From Streptomyces sp. NRRL F-525 (lineage in GTDB: Bacteria; Actinomycetota; Actinomycetes; Streptomycetales; Streptomycetaceae): 64,000 nucleotides of DNA. The stretch spans positions 86,087-150,086 of the forward strand of contig NZ_JNXE01000026.1 in NCBI RefSeq assembly GCF_000716605.1. Direction: 5' to 3'. Shown piece after piece: positions 17,809 through 26,446 of the stretch. The notes under the pieces were generated by a model that saw only the letters and a list, made by a program, of their open reading frames with translations, made no database searches and was not told the origin of the DNA. The stretch's first letter is position 1, and each line of letters begins with the position of its first letter. The position numbers and the translations under genes were made by a program.

Positions 17809-19488
17809 TTACGGCGTGGTGGTCCACCACGCCGTCGTGTCGGCCGGCAGCTTCGCCTCGCCCGCCGCCTCGGTCACCTCACCGCTCGCCAGCAGGAGAC
17901 GACCGTACGCCGAGGTCGTCACCGACTCCCCGCTCGTGTTCGCCACGCACACGAACTCCCCACGCCGGAAGGCGAGTACGCCCTCGGGCGCCCGCAGCCA
18001 CTCCACCGAGTCGCCCGCGCCGAGGTCCGGCTGGGTGCGACGGGCGGCGAGCGCGGCCCGGTACAGCTCCAGCGTCGAACCGGCCGTCCCGGTCTGCGCC
18101 TCGATGCTCAACTCGCCCCAGCCGTCCGGCTGCGGCAGCCAACTGCCCCCGCTGCCGAAGCCGTATGACGATCCGTCACGCGTCCACGGGATCGGCACCC
18201 GGCACCCGTCCCGGAAGCCGTCCTGGCCCGCGCCCCTGAAGTAGGCGGGATCCTGGCGGACTTCGTCCGGGAGGTCGACGACGTCGGGCAGGCCGAGTTC
18301 CTCGCCCTGGTAGATGTACGCCGATCCGGGCAGCGCCAGCATGAGCAACGTCGCGGCGCGAGCCCGGCGCAGGCCCAGCTCCCGGTCCCCCGCCAGACGG
18401 ATCTGGGTGCCGAGGCCGGGCGGGTTGGCGAAGCGGGTGGCGTGCCGGGTGACGTCGTGGTTGGAGAGGACCCAGGTCGCGGGGGCGCCGACCGGGCGCA
18501 TCGCCTCCAGGGTGCGGTCGATGACCGTACGCAACTCGCCCGCGTCCCAATCGGTCGACAGGTACTGGAAGTTGAAGGCCTGGTGGAGTTCGTCCGGGCG
18601 GACGTAGTTCGCCGTGCGCTCGACGGTCGGGGTCCACGCCTCGGCGACGAAGATGCGCTCGCCCGCGTACTCGTCGAGGACCGTGCGCCACTGGCGGTAC
18701 ACGTCGTGCACGCCGTCCTGGTCGAAGAACGGCATGACATCGTTGCCCAGGAGCTTGAGCTGCTCGTGCGAGCCGAGGTCGGGCAACCCCTCCGCCTTCA
18801 CGAGGCCGTGGGCCACGTCGATGCGGAAACCGTCGACCCCGATGTCCAGCCAGAAGCGGAGGATCGAGCGGAACTCGTCCCCGACGGCGGGGTGTTCCCA
18901 GTTGAAGTCCGGCTGCTCGGGCGCGAAGAGGTGCAGGTACCACTCCCCCGCCGAGCCGTCGGGTTCGGTGACCCGGGTCCAGGCCGGGCCGCCGAAGATG
19001 GACTCCCAGTCGTTGGGCGGGAGTTCGCCGTGCTCGCCCTTTCCGGGGCGGAAGTGGTAGCGCTCCCGCAGCGGCGAGCCGGGGCCCTCCCTCAACGCCC
19101 GCTTGAACCACTCGTGTTGGTCCGAGGAGTGGTTCGGGACGAGGTCGACGATGATGCGCAGGCCGAGCCCGTGGGCGTCCCTGATCAACGCGTCGGCGTC
19201 GAGCAGGTTGCCGAACATCGGGTCCACGGCACGGTAGTCGGCGACGTCGTAGCCGGCGTCCGCCTGCGGGGAGGCGTAGAACGGGCTGAGCCACACGGCG
19301 TCGATCCCGAGATCCCCCAGATACGGAAGCCGGGCGCGGACGCCCTCCAGGTCGCCCATGCCGTCACCGTTGCTGTCGGCGAAACTGCGCGGATAGACCT
19401 GGTAGATCACCGCGTCTCTCCACCAGTCGCCGCGCTTGGCTTTGGCGGGGGTCGGTGCGGGGGCGATGACGGAGTGCTGCTGAGTCAT
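17809..19488 (-). CDS. aglA: Intracellular alpha-glucosidase (GH13, oligo-1,6/alpha-1,4-glucosidase subfamily)
   Basis: Releases glucose from imported maltose and maltodextrins in the cytoplasm. 559 aa from ATG 19488, which follows AAGGAC; an upstream in-frame ATG (19521) lacks a ribosome binding site. No signal peptide. GH13 motifs: DLVPNHSSDQHEW, DGFRIDVAHG (nucleophile), FVAEAW (acid/base) and LSNHDVTRH. WWRDAVIYQVYPRSFADSNGDGMGDLEG at the N-terminus is typical of the oligo-alpha-glucosidase group. Position directly behind malEFG supports its role. An 18-bp stem-loop and a repeat element separate it from malG. Confidence 0.94.
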   Translation of the reverse strand: MTQQHSVIAPAPTPAKAKRGDWWRDAVIYQVYPRSFADSNGDGMGDLEGVRARLPYLGDLGIDAVWLSPFYASPQADAGYDVADYRAVDPMFGNLLDADALIRDAHGLGLRIIVDLVPNHSSDQHEWFKRALREGPGSPLRERYHFRPGKGEHGELPPNDWESIFGGPAWTRVTEPDGSAGEWYLHLFAPEQPDFNWEHPAVGDEFRSILRFWLDIGVDGFRIDVAHGLVKAEGLPDLGSHEQLKLLGNDVMPFFDQDGVHDVYRQWRTVLDEYAGERIFVAEAWTPTVERTANYVRPDELHQAFNFQYLSTDWDAGELRTVIDRTLEAMRPVGAPATWVLSNHDVTRHATRFANPPGLGTQIRLAGDRELGLRRARAATLLMLALPGSAYIYQGEELGLPDVVDLPDEVRQDPAYFRGAGQDGFRDGCRVPIPWTRDGSSYGFGSGGSWLPQPDGWGELSIEAQTGTAGSTLELYRAALAARRTQPDLGAGDSVEWLRAPEGVLAFRRGEFVCVANTSGESVTTSAYGRLLLASGEVTEAAGEAKLPADTTAWWTTTP

Positions 19489-19536
19489 GGCGTCCTTGGT
19501 ACGTAACGGGGTTTTGGTCATGGGGAGTTGGGGGGG

Positions 19537-19586
19537 CGAGGCGGCCGTGACGTCAGCGGGGTCGGATGGACGTCACGGCCGCCTCG
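19537..19586 (-). terminator. Stem-loop between malG and aglA
   Basis: A perfect 18-bp inverted repeat (19537-19554 with 19569-19586) has a 14-nt loop. It lies after malG and 49 nt before the aglA start on the minus strand, so it should terminate or attenuate transcription running from malEFG into aglA. Confidence 0.8.
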
Positions 19587-19605
19587 GGTTTTGGGTGCGG
19601 CTTTG

Positions 19606-19647
19606 TGGGGGCTGGGCGCGCAGTTCCCCGCGCCCCTTTCGGGGCGC
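19606..19647. repeat. Interspersed palindromic repeat, family A copy 1
   Basis: Contains GCGCAGTTCCCCGCGCCCCT (19618-19637), found twice more in this window, and ends in a perfect GCGCCCC-TTTC-GGGGCGC hairpin. It lies 4 nt beyond the malG stop. Confidence 0.8.
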
Positions 19648-19651
19648 TTCA

Positions 19652-20515
19652 CTAGCCCTTTGTTCCGCCTGCTGTCAGGCCGGTCACCAGGTTCTTCTGC
19701 ACCAGGTAGAAGAACGCGGCAACCGGTATCGCGATCAGAACAGCCGTCGCAGCCATCAGGTTCCGCTGCGCGTCATGCTCACTCACGAACGTCTGCAACC
19801 CGACCGCGAACGTGTACTTCGTGTCGGACAGCATGAACGTCGAGGCGAACGCGACCTCACCGAAAGCCGTGAGGAAGCTGTAGAACGCGGCGACCGCCAG
19901 ACCCGGCTTGGCGAGCGGCAGGATCAGTCGCAGGAACGTGCCGAAGGGGTTCAGCCCGTCGACGCGTCCGGCCTCGTCGATCTCGAACGGGATCGTGTCG
20001 AAGTAGCCCTTGAGCAGCCAGGCGCAGTAGGGCACGGCGGTCGAGCAGTAGACGAGGATGAGACCAAGGTAGCTGTCGATGAGCTGCAGGTCGGCCAGAA
20101 TCTGGTACATCGGCACGATGAGTACCGCTATCGGGAACATCTGGGTGACCAGCAGCACCCACATGAACTTCCGGTAGCCGGGGAAGCGCATGCGCGAAAC
20201 GGCGTAACCGGTGCTGGCCGCGATCGTCACGCCGATGACCGTGGTGCCGAGCGAGACGATCAGCGAGCTCTTCAACCAGTCGAAGAATCCGGTGTGTTGG
20301 AGGACGAACGAGTAGTTGTCGAACGTCATCTTCTTCCAGATGCCGCCCGGGTGGAGATAGTCGTCCGAGTCCGGGCCGAGCGACAGGAAGACCAGCCAGG
20401 CGATCGGGAAGAGCGCGATCAGGCTCGCGACGATGAGGATGCCGTGCGAACCGAGGGTGCCGGCGCGGCTCAACTCGCCCCGGCGGCGGGTCCGTTCGGG
20501 TGTGGTGGTGCTCAT
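19652..20515 (-). CDS. malG: Maltose/maltodextrin ABC transporter permease MalG
   Basis: 287 aa from ATG 20515, preceded by CAGGAG; the upstream in-frame ATG (20551) would overlap the malF end. Six TM segments begin near residue 20. The EAA loop that docks the ATPase is visible as IDEAGRVDGLNPFGTFLRLILPLAKPGLA. MalF lies directly upstream (13-nt gap). Forms the inner-membrane channel with MalF for maltodextrins delivered by MalE. Confidence 0.95.
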   Translation of the reverse strand: MSTTTPERTRRRGELSRAGTLGSHGILIVASLIALFPIAWLVFLSLGPDSDDYLHPGGIWKKMTFDNYSFVLQHTGFFDWLKSSLIVSLGTTVIGVTIAASTGYAVSRMRFPGYRKFMWVLLVTQMFPIAVLIVPMYQILADLQLIDSYLGLILVYCSTAVPYCAWLLKGYFDTIPFEIDEAGRVDGLNPFGTFLRLILPLAKPGLAVAAFYSFLTAFGEVAFASTFMLSDTKYTFAVGLQTFVSEHDAQRNLMAATAVLIAIPVAAFFYLVQKNLVTGLTAGGTKG

Positions 20516-20528
20516 GGGGACTCCTGCC

Positions 20529-21533
20529 TCAGATCGCGAGCTGTTGGTCATTGCGGTTCAGCCAGCGGCGGTAGAAGGAGGTGAAGACGATCAGGATGGC
20601 CAGCAGCAGGATGCCGTAGGCGGCCGACTGGGCGAATTCGCGCGGCTGTTGGCCGAAGCCGAGGAAGTACGACCAGGTGACGAGGATCTGGGCGTCGGGT
20701 GCGGTGTTGCCGAACAGCAGGAAGATCACGGCGAATTGGTTGAAGGTCCAGATCACACCGAGAAGGACGACGGTGGAGCTGACCGACCTGAGGCCCGGGA
20801 GAGTGACGTAGCGGAAGCGCTGCCAGGGGCTCGCGCCGTCCATCTCGGCGGCCTCGTAGAGCGAGGTGTCGATGGACTGCAGTCCGCCGAGCAGCGAGAC
20901 CATCATGAACGGCACACCGCACCAGGTGTTGACCATGATCGCGGCGAACCGCTGCCAGAACGTGCTCTCCAGCCAGTCGGGTTGGGGCAGACGCAGGCTG
21001 TGCAGCGCGGAGTTGATGATGCCGCCGTCGGCGAGCATGAAGCGCCAGCCGAACACCGTGACGAAGGTGGGGACGGCCCACGGCAGGATCAGGATCAGCC
21101 GGTAGAGGGTCCTGGCGCGCAGCTTCTGGTTCAGCAGGAGCGCCAGCGCGAGGCCGACCGTGTAGTGGAGGGCGACGCAGAGCCCGGTCCAGACGATCGT
21201 CCAGATGAAGTGCGACCAGAAGCGGTCGTACGACGTCGGGCCGAACAGGATGTCCTTGTAGTTGTCGAGCCCGATGAACTTGTAGGTGGCGTCGATGTGG
21301 TTGACGCCGATCGTGCGCGCGGTGTTGAGGCTGTCGGCGTCGGTGAGCGTCAAGTAGAGGCCGTACACCAGGGGGTAGAGCACGAGGACGCCGAGCACGA
21401 CGACCACGGGGATGATCATCGCGTACGCGTACCAGTGCTTCTGGTAGGCGTACTTGAGGCGGCTGCCGGGGCCGGGCCGGGGTGCGCGGTCACCGTGGCG
21501 CTTGCCGGTCGCGCGGTCGATGGCGACTGTCAT
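20529..21533 (-). CDS. malF: Maltose/maltodextrin ABC transporter permease MalF
   Basis: 334 aa from ATG 21533 (GAAGG lies about 13 nt upstream). About six TM segments after a basic cytoplasmic N-terminus. The EAA motif is YEAAEMDGASPWQRFRYVTLPGLR. Located between malE and malG in the standard order. A 15-bp stem-loop in the malE-malF gap should lower its expression relative to the binding protein. Confidence 0.95.
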   Translation of the reverse strand: MTVAIDRATGKRHGDRAPRPGPGSRLKYAYQKHWYAYAMIIPVVVVLGVLVLYPLVYGLYLTLTDADSLNTARTIGVNHIDATYKFIGLDNYKDILFGPTSYDRFWSHFIWTIVWTGLCVALHYTVGLALALLLNQKLRARTLYRLILILPWAVPTFVTVFGWRFMLADGGIINSALHSLRLPQPDWLESTFWQRFAAIMVNTWCGVPFMMVSLLGGLQSIDTSLYEAAEMDGASPWQRFRYVTLPGLRSVSSTVVLLGVIWTFNQFAVIFLLFGNTAPDAQILVTWSYFLGFGQQPREFAQSAAYGILLLAILIVFTSFYRRWLNRNDQQLAI

Positions 21534-21602
21534 GGTTCGTTCGACACCTTCTGGAAGTTCAAGCGGGTACGGCAAGTCGAGGGCTACGGCGGCTCAGGCC
21601 GA

Positions 21603-21653
21603 TGGCCGTCGGATCCGTCCCCCCAGTTCCTGATCTGGCGGATCCGACGGCCA
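21603..21653 (-). terminator. Intercistronic stem-loop between malE and malF
   Basis: A perfect 15-bp inverted repeat TGGCCGTCGGATCCG (21603-21617) and its complement (21639-21653) has a 21-nt loop. It starts 8 nt after the malE stop codon. It fits partial termination or 3'-end protection of malE mRNA, giving an excess of binding protein. Confidence 0.85.
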
Positions 21654-21660
21654 CTCGGGG

Positions 21661-22935
21661 CTACTTGCTGAAGTCCGGGACCAGCTTGGCGATCGCCAGC
21701 TCGGCGTTGCTGAGGCCCTTGTCGAGGGACTCCTTGCCACCGGCGACCTTGGGCAGTTCGGTGTCCAACGGGCCCCACAGGGAGCTGTATTCGGCGAGCG
21801 CCGGGCGCGGCTGGGCGGCGCCGAGGACGCCCTGGAAGCCGGCGATGCCCGGGTCGGACTTCACGGCGGCGGTGTAGGCGTCGTCGCGGGTCGGCAGCGT
21901 CGAGTTCTTCAGCGCGATCGTCGACTGGGAGGCCGCGGAGGTCATGAAGTTGACGAACTTCAGGGCCGCCTTCTGGTGCGCGGAGTCCGAGCCGGCGTAG
22001 ACCGAGAGGTTGTGACCGCCGGTCGGGGCACCGGACTTGCCGGTGGAGCCGGCCGGGATCGTGGCGATGCCGAGGTTGGACTTGTCCTTGAAGGCCGAGC
22101 CCTTGTAGAAGTTCGTGATCTCCCACGGGCCCTGGATGATCGCGGCGACCTTGCCGTTGACGAACGCGTCCTGGATGTGGGCGTAGGCGTCCGCGGTGGT
22201 GTCGGCCTTGTGCAGGCCGGTGCCGGAGAAGAGGCTCAGCCAGGTGCCGTAGGCCTTCTTCGCGGCGGCGGAGTCGACGGTGATCTTCTTCGCGGAGGCG
22301 TCGACGGTGTCGGTGCCCTCGCCGTAGAGGAAGGTCTGCGCGTAGTAGGCCTGGGTGGAGCCCCAGTAGCCGTCGACCTTGGCCTTGGCCTTGATCGTCG
22401 CCGCGTCGGTCTTCAACTCGTCCCAGGTGGTGGGCGCTTGGGTGATGCCGGCCTGCTTGAAGAGGGCCTTGTTGTAGACGAGCGCGAGGGTGTCGGTGAC
22501 CAGCGGCACGCCGTACGTCTTGCCGTCGTACTGGGCCTGCGTGATCAGGTTCGACTTGAACTTGGCCTGGTCCGTGAGGGCTTCGGTGCCGTCCAGCGGC
22601 AGGAAGTAGCCCTTCTTCGCGAAGGCGGGGGTCCAGCCGACCTCCGAACGCAGCACGTCCGGGGCGCCCTTGGAGCCGGCGGCGGTGTCGAACTTGTTCT
22701 GCGCCTGGTCGAAGGGCACGTTGACGTACTTGACCTTGACGTTCTTGTTGGCCGCCTCGAACTTGGCGACCAGGGCCTTGTACGTGGGCGCCTCATTGGT
22801 GGCGTTCGAGGTGTCCCACCAGGTGATGGTGACCGGCCCGTCGGACTTGCCGCTGCCACTGTCGCTGCCGCCGCAGGCCGTCGCCGCGAGGGCGATGGAC
22901 GCCACCAGCGCGGTGGCCGCTATGCCACGCCGCAT
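21661..22935 (-). CDS. malE: Maltose/maltodextrin-binding lipoprotein MalE
   Basis: 424 aa from ATG 22935, preceded by AAGGAGA. Lipoprotein signal peptide with lipobox LAATAC, cysteine at residue 21, so the protein is anchored on the outer face of the membrane. The body is a family 1 extracellular solute-binding protein (VTITWWDTSN..., YNKALFKQAGI, GPWEITNFY). First gene of the importer operon. Its promoter faces malR and carries MalR-type boxes. Confidence 0.95.
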   Translation of the reverse strand: MRRGIAATALVASIALAATACGGSDSGSGKSDGPVTITWWDTSNATNEAPTYKALVAKFEAANKNVKVKYVNVPFDQAQNKFDTAAGSKGAPDVLRSEVGWTPAFAKKGYFLPLDGTEALTDQAKFKSNLITQAQYDGKTYGVPLVTDTLALVYNKALFKQAGITQAPTTWDELKTDAATIKAKAKVDGYWGSTQAYYAQTFLYGEGTDTVDASAKKITVDSAAAKKAYGTWLSLFSGTGLHKADTTADAYAHIQDAFVNGKVAAIIQGPWEITNFYKGSAFKDKSNLGIATIPAGSTGKSGAPTGGHNLSVYAGSDSAHQKAALKFVNFMTSAASQSTIALKNSTLPTRDDAYTAAVKSDPGIAGFQGVLGAAQPRPALAEYSSLWGPLDTELPKVAGGKESLDKGLSNAELAIAKLVPDFSK

Positions 22936-23249
22936 GAGTTCTCCTTGAGGGTGAAAGCCCGTGAGGTGCAGGGCAGCGGTCCCGTCCGCCGCCCTGTCGA
23001 CTTGCCGACTGCGCCGTTGCGTCCGCCGGGCGTCGCCGAACGTAACAGCGATGCAAGCGCGGCGAAAGTCCTTGCTGCAAAAAACTGCAAGACCGCCCGA
23101 GAGTTACCCGTCCGTGACCTCTCCTCGACCCCCGCGAAACCCAGTACTGGTGCGGCTGAGCGGGTAAGGGGACACTTGTGCAAGACTCTGCAAGCTCTTG
23201 CCGCATGCCGTACGTCGACCATCGGCCGACCAGAACACGAGGGATCGCG
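22936..23249. promoter_or_regulatory. Divergent malE-malR control region
   Basis: 314-nt gap containing two MalR-type boxes: CTTGCTGC...CTGCAAGA (23071-23092) on the malE side and CTTGTGCAAG...TGCAAGCTCTTGC (23175-23201), 49 nt before the malR ATG. The second would let MalR repress its own gene. No coding sequence seen. Confidence 0.7.
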
Positions 23250-24332
23250 ATGACGCAGCAACCCGCAGCGCGCCGACGGCCGGTACAGTCCACTCCCGTG
23301 ACCACACGGCTTGCCGACATCGCCGCCCAGGCGGGGGTGAGCGAAGCGACCGTCAGCCGCGTCCTCAACGGCAAGCCTGGCGTCGCCGCCACCACCCGTC
23401 AGTCCGTCCTCGCCGCGCTCGACGTGCTCGGCTACGAACGTCCGGTACGGCTGCGGCAGCGCAGCGAGGGCCTGGTGGGCCTGATAACACCGGAGTTGGA
23501 GAACCCGATATTCCCCGCCCTGGCGCAGGTCATCGGCCAGGCACTGACCCGGCAGGGCTACACCCCGGTGCTCGCCACCCAGACCCCGGGCGGTTCCACG
23601 GAGGACGAGCTGACGGAGATGCTCGTCGACCGGGGCGTCGCGGGCATCATCTTCGTCTCCGGGCTGCACGCGGACACCTCCGCGGACATGCAGCGCTACG
23701 AGCAACTCCGGGCGCAGGGCGTGCCGTTCGTGCTCGTGGACGGCTTCTCGCCGAAGGTGCAGGCGCCGTTCATCTCCCCCGACGACCGCGCCGCGATGAC
23801 CCTCGCGGTCACGCACCTCGTCTCGCTCGGGCACACCCGCATCGGACTGGCCCTTGGCCCCAAGCGGTTCGTACCCGTACAACGCAAGATCGAGGGCTTC
23901 GTCCGCACGATGCAGGACCAACTGGCCCTGACCGCCGAGGATGTGGAGACCCGGCTCGTGCAGCACTCGCTGTACACGCTGGAGGGCGGGCAGGCCGCGG
24001 CCGCCGCGCTGATCGACCGCGACTGTACGGCGATTGTGTGCGCGAGCGACATGATGGCGCTCGGCGCGATCCGGGCGGCCCGGCAGCGGGGGCTCGACGT
24101 ACCCAAGGACGTGTCGGTGGTGGGCTTCGACGACTCCCCCCTGATCGCGTTCACCGATCCACCGCTGACGACGATCCGCAAGCCGGTGCCGGCTATGGGA
24201 CAGGCGGCGGTGCGGACGCTGCTGGAGGAGATCGGCGGGACGCCTGCCCCGCACAGCGAGTTCGTGTTCATGCCGGAACTGGTGGTGCGCGGGTCGACGG
24301 CGTCGGCGCCCGGGGACCGAAACCGTCACTGA
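23250..24332 (+). CDS. malR: LacI-family maltose regulator MalR
   Basis: 360 aa from ATG 23250 (CGAGGGAT upstream). After a short extension the LacI HTH (TTRLADIAAQAGVSEATVSRVLNGKPGV) and hinge are clear, followed by a periplasmic-binding-protein-like sensor (GLVGLITPELENPIFPALAQVIG; VCASDMMALGAI; VVGFDDSPL). Transcribed away from malE. In Streptomyces MalR represses malEFG and responds to maltodextrin. The conserved boxes at pullulanase, amylase, malE and malR suggest a local regulon. Confidence 0.94.
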   Translation: MTQQPAARRRPVQSTPVTTRLADIAAQAGVSEATVSRVLNGKPGVAATTRQSVLAALDVLGYERPVRLRQRSEGLVGLITPELENPIFPALAQVIGQALTRQGYTPVLATQTPGGSTEDELTEMLVDRGVAGIIFVSGLHADTSADMQRYEQLRAQGVPFVLVDGFSPKVQAPFISPDDRAAMTLAVTHLVSLGHTRIGLALGPKRFVPVQRKIEGFVRTMQDQLALTAEDVETRLVQHSLYTLEGGQAAAAALIDRDCTAIVCASDMMALGAIRAARQRGLDVPKDVSVVGFDDSPLIAFTDPPLTTIRKPVPAMGQAAVRTLLEEIGGTPAPHSEFVFMPELVVRGSTASAPGDRNRH

Positions 24333-24485
24333 CTCCTCCCGGAATCGTCCCTAAGGGGGAGGAAACGCGGCCGGATCCAGTGCGCTGGTTGTAGTCAGGG
24401 GACTCTCCTCGTCGTAGAACATGCGAGCCGGACCCGACCAAGGGATGATCGGTCGCGGAAGCCTTTTCTGGCAGACTTTGTGTCT

Positions 24486-25355
24486 ATGGGTGAGACCACC
24501 GTGACGACATTGGAAGGCCGTGAAGAAGCCGTTCCGAGCCCCGTCGCGGACGCCGCGGGGCAGGGTTTTCTGCGCCGGTTGCGCCGGTTGCGGACTCCGC
24601 GCCGGCCCCGGCTGTGGTTCGAGATCCTGCTGATCGCGGTGAGTTACTGGACGTACTCACAGATCCGCAACGCGGTCCCGGAGCAGAAGAGCGAGGCGCT
24701 GCGGAACGCCGACTGGATCTGGCGTGTGGAGCACCATCTCGGCATCGCCGTCGAGCAGTCGGTCAACCACGCCGTGAATTCGGTGACTTGGCTGATCGTC
24801 GGGATGAACTACTACTACGCCACACTGCACTTCATCGTGACGCTGGGTGTCCTGGTGTGGCTGTTCCGCAGCCATCCGGGCCGGTACGCGGCGACGCGCC
24901 TCGTCCTCTTCGCGACGACGGCCGTGGCCCTGGTCGGCTACTACTTCTTCCCGCTGGCCCCGCCGCGCCTCATGAACGGCGGCCACTTCGTCGACACGGT
25001 CATGGTCCACCAGACCTGGGGTTCGATGGCGTCGGGCGACCTGAAGCACGTGTCGAACCAGTACGCCGCGATGCCGTCCATGCACATCGGCTGGTCCCTG
25101 TGGTGCGGCCTGACGATCTTCACCCTGGCGAAGCTCCCCTGGGTCCGCATCCTGGGCCTCCTCTACCCTGCCCTGACCCTGATGGTCATCGTCTCCACGG
25201 CCAACCACTTCTGGCTGGACGCGGTGGGCGGCATGCTCTGCCTCGCCTTCGGCTTCGCTGTCTCCCGCGTCTGGTACGGCGCGTTTCCGTATGCCCTGCC
25301 GAGGACGGTGGCGGTGCGGGGGGCGAGCGGGGCCTGGTTGCCCACGAAGGCGTGA
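24486..25355 (+). CDS. PAP2-superfamily membrane phosphatase / inositol-phosphotransferase-like protein
   Basis: 289 aa from ATG 24486 (a GTG at 24480 is in frame). No ribosome binding site; CAGACT 8 nt upstream could be a -10 box of a leaderless message. Six TM segments. PAP2-type catalytic motifs late in the chain: AAMPSMHIGWSLWCG (phosphatase motif with His) and VSTANHFWLDAVGG (nucleophile His with Asp). Resembles the PAP2_3/AUR1-like group acting on lipid phosphates. Stands alone downstream of malR; substrate unknown. Confidence 0.85.
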   Translation: MGETTVTTLEGREEAVPSPVADAAGQGFLRRLRRLRTPRRPRLWFEILLIAVSYWTYSQIRNAVPEQKSEALRNADWIWRVEHHLGIAVEQSVNHAVNSVTWLIVGMNYYYATLHFIVTLGVLVWLFRSHPGRYAATRLVLFATTAVALVGYYFFPLAPPRLMNGGHFVDTVMVHQTWGSMASGDLKHVSNQYAAMPSMHIGWSLWCGLTIFTLAKLPWVRILGLLYPALTLMVIVSTANHFWLDAVGGMLCLAFGFAVSRVWYGAFPYALPRTVAVRGASGAWLPTKA

Positions 25356-25407
25356 GCGCTCCGCTGCGGGACCGGAATGGGTCGTCGTTCGGGTGCCGCG
25401 CCGTTGT

Positions 25408-25445
25408 GGCTGGTCGCGCAGTTCCCCGCGCCCCTTAGGGGGCTG
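25408..25445. repeat. Interspersed palindromic repeat, family A copy 2
   Basis: Carries the same 20-nt core (25416-25435) as copies 1 and 3, followed by CCCCTTAGGGGG which can form a short hairpin. It lies between two convergent genes and may act as their terminator. Confidence 0.8.
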
Positions 25446-25475
25446 CCGTACTGCGGTTGATTCCGGCCGCCCCGC

Positions 25476-26375
25476 TCAGCCCTCGGTCGCCGCGTCCCGG
25501 AGCGCCCGCAGGAACGCCTGTAGGGCCGGCTGTGGCGGTGCCGTCTCCCGGATGGCTGCGTGGATGGTTCGTACGGGCTCCGGGTCCCTTACGACCCGTA
25601 CGACCACGTCGGGGTGGCGGCTGCCGAGCCCCAGTCGGGGGATCAGGGTCACCCCGAGGCCGGCCGCGACGAAACCCTGAGCCGTCACGTAGTCCTCGCT
25701 CTGGACCGCGAACCGCGGCCGGAACCCCGCCGCCTCGCATGCGTCGAGTTGGGCGTCGAGGCACGGCCCGGGCCACTCGCTGCCGACCCACGGCTCCTCG
25801 GCCAGCTCGCTCAGCTCCACGCTTCGCCGCGCGGCCAGCCGGTGCCCCTTGGGCAGTACGGCGAGGTACGGATCGTCGAGCAGCTTCACCAGTCGTACGC
25901 CCTCGTGCGCCTTTGACGCCCCGGTCGCCCCGACCACCAGCGCGACATCCGCCCGCCCTTCCTTCACCTCGGGCAGTGGATCGTCAGGGTCGGTGAGCTT
26001 CAACTCCAGCTGGACTCCGGGGTGTTCGGCACGGAGCCGGGCCACGGCGGGGGCGACCAGGGCGGCACCGGCGGTGGCGAAGTAGCGGACCGCGAGTCGT
26101 CCCGTGCGCCCGGCCACCAGATCCGCCAACGCCGTCTCCGCCTCGGCGACCTGCCGCCCGATCGCGTCCGCGTACTCCGTGAGCAGCAGCCCGGCAGCCG
26201 TGGGCCGCACCCCGCGCCCGACCCGCTCAAGCAGCGCGGTCCCGGCCTCCTTCTCCAGCGCCCCGACCTGCTGGCTGACGGCGGAGGGCGTATACCCGAG
26301 CCGGGCCGCCGCAGCGGTGACCGACCCGCACCCGACCACAGCCCGTAGTACCTGCATGCGTCGCACATCAAGCAT
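25476..26375 (-). CDS. LysR-family transcriptional regulator
   Basis: 299 aa from ATG 26375 (MLDVRRMQVLRAVVGCGSVTAAAARLGYTPSAVSQQVGALEKE is a typical LysR HTH). An upstream in-frame start at 26486 would run into the divergent EamA gene. The effector domain begins near residue 90 (GRLAVRYFATAGAALVAPAVARL). Divergent from an EamA-type transporter, the usual arrangement for a regulator controlling its neighbour. Confidence 0.92.
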   Translation of the reverse strand: MLDVRRMQVLRAVVGCGSVTAAAARLGYTPSAVSQQVGALEKEAGTALLERVGRGVRPTAAGLLLTEYADAIGRQVAEAETALADLVAGRTGRLAVRYFATAGAALVAPAVARLRAEHPGVQLELKLTDPDDPLPEVKEGRADVALVVGATGASKAHEGVRLVKLLDDPYLAVLPKGHRLAARRSVELSELAEEPWVGSEWPGPCLDAQLDACEAAGFRPRFAVQSEDYVTAQGFVAAGLGVTLIPRLGLGSRHPDVVVRVVRDPEPVRTIHAAIRETAPPQPALQAFLRALRDAATEG

Positions 26376-26380
26376 GTAGC

Positions 26381-26400
26381 ACAGGTTAACAGTAACTGTA
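26381..26400. promoter_or_regulatory. Dyad in the LysR-EamA divergent promoter
   Basis: ACAGGTTA-ACAG-TAACTGT is an imperfect inverted repeat in an A/T-rich pocket directly upstream of the LysR start. Candidate LysR site; no direct evidence. Confidence 0.4.
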
Positions 26401-26446
26401 GAATCATTCGCTTGTCCTGCACGGTCTGCTGCCCGACCGTGGACCC

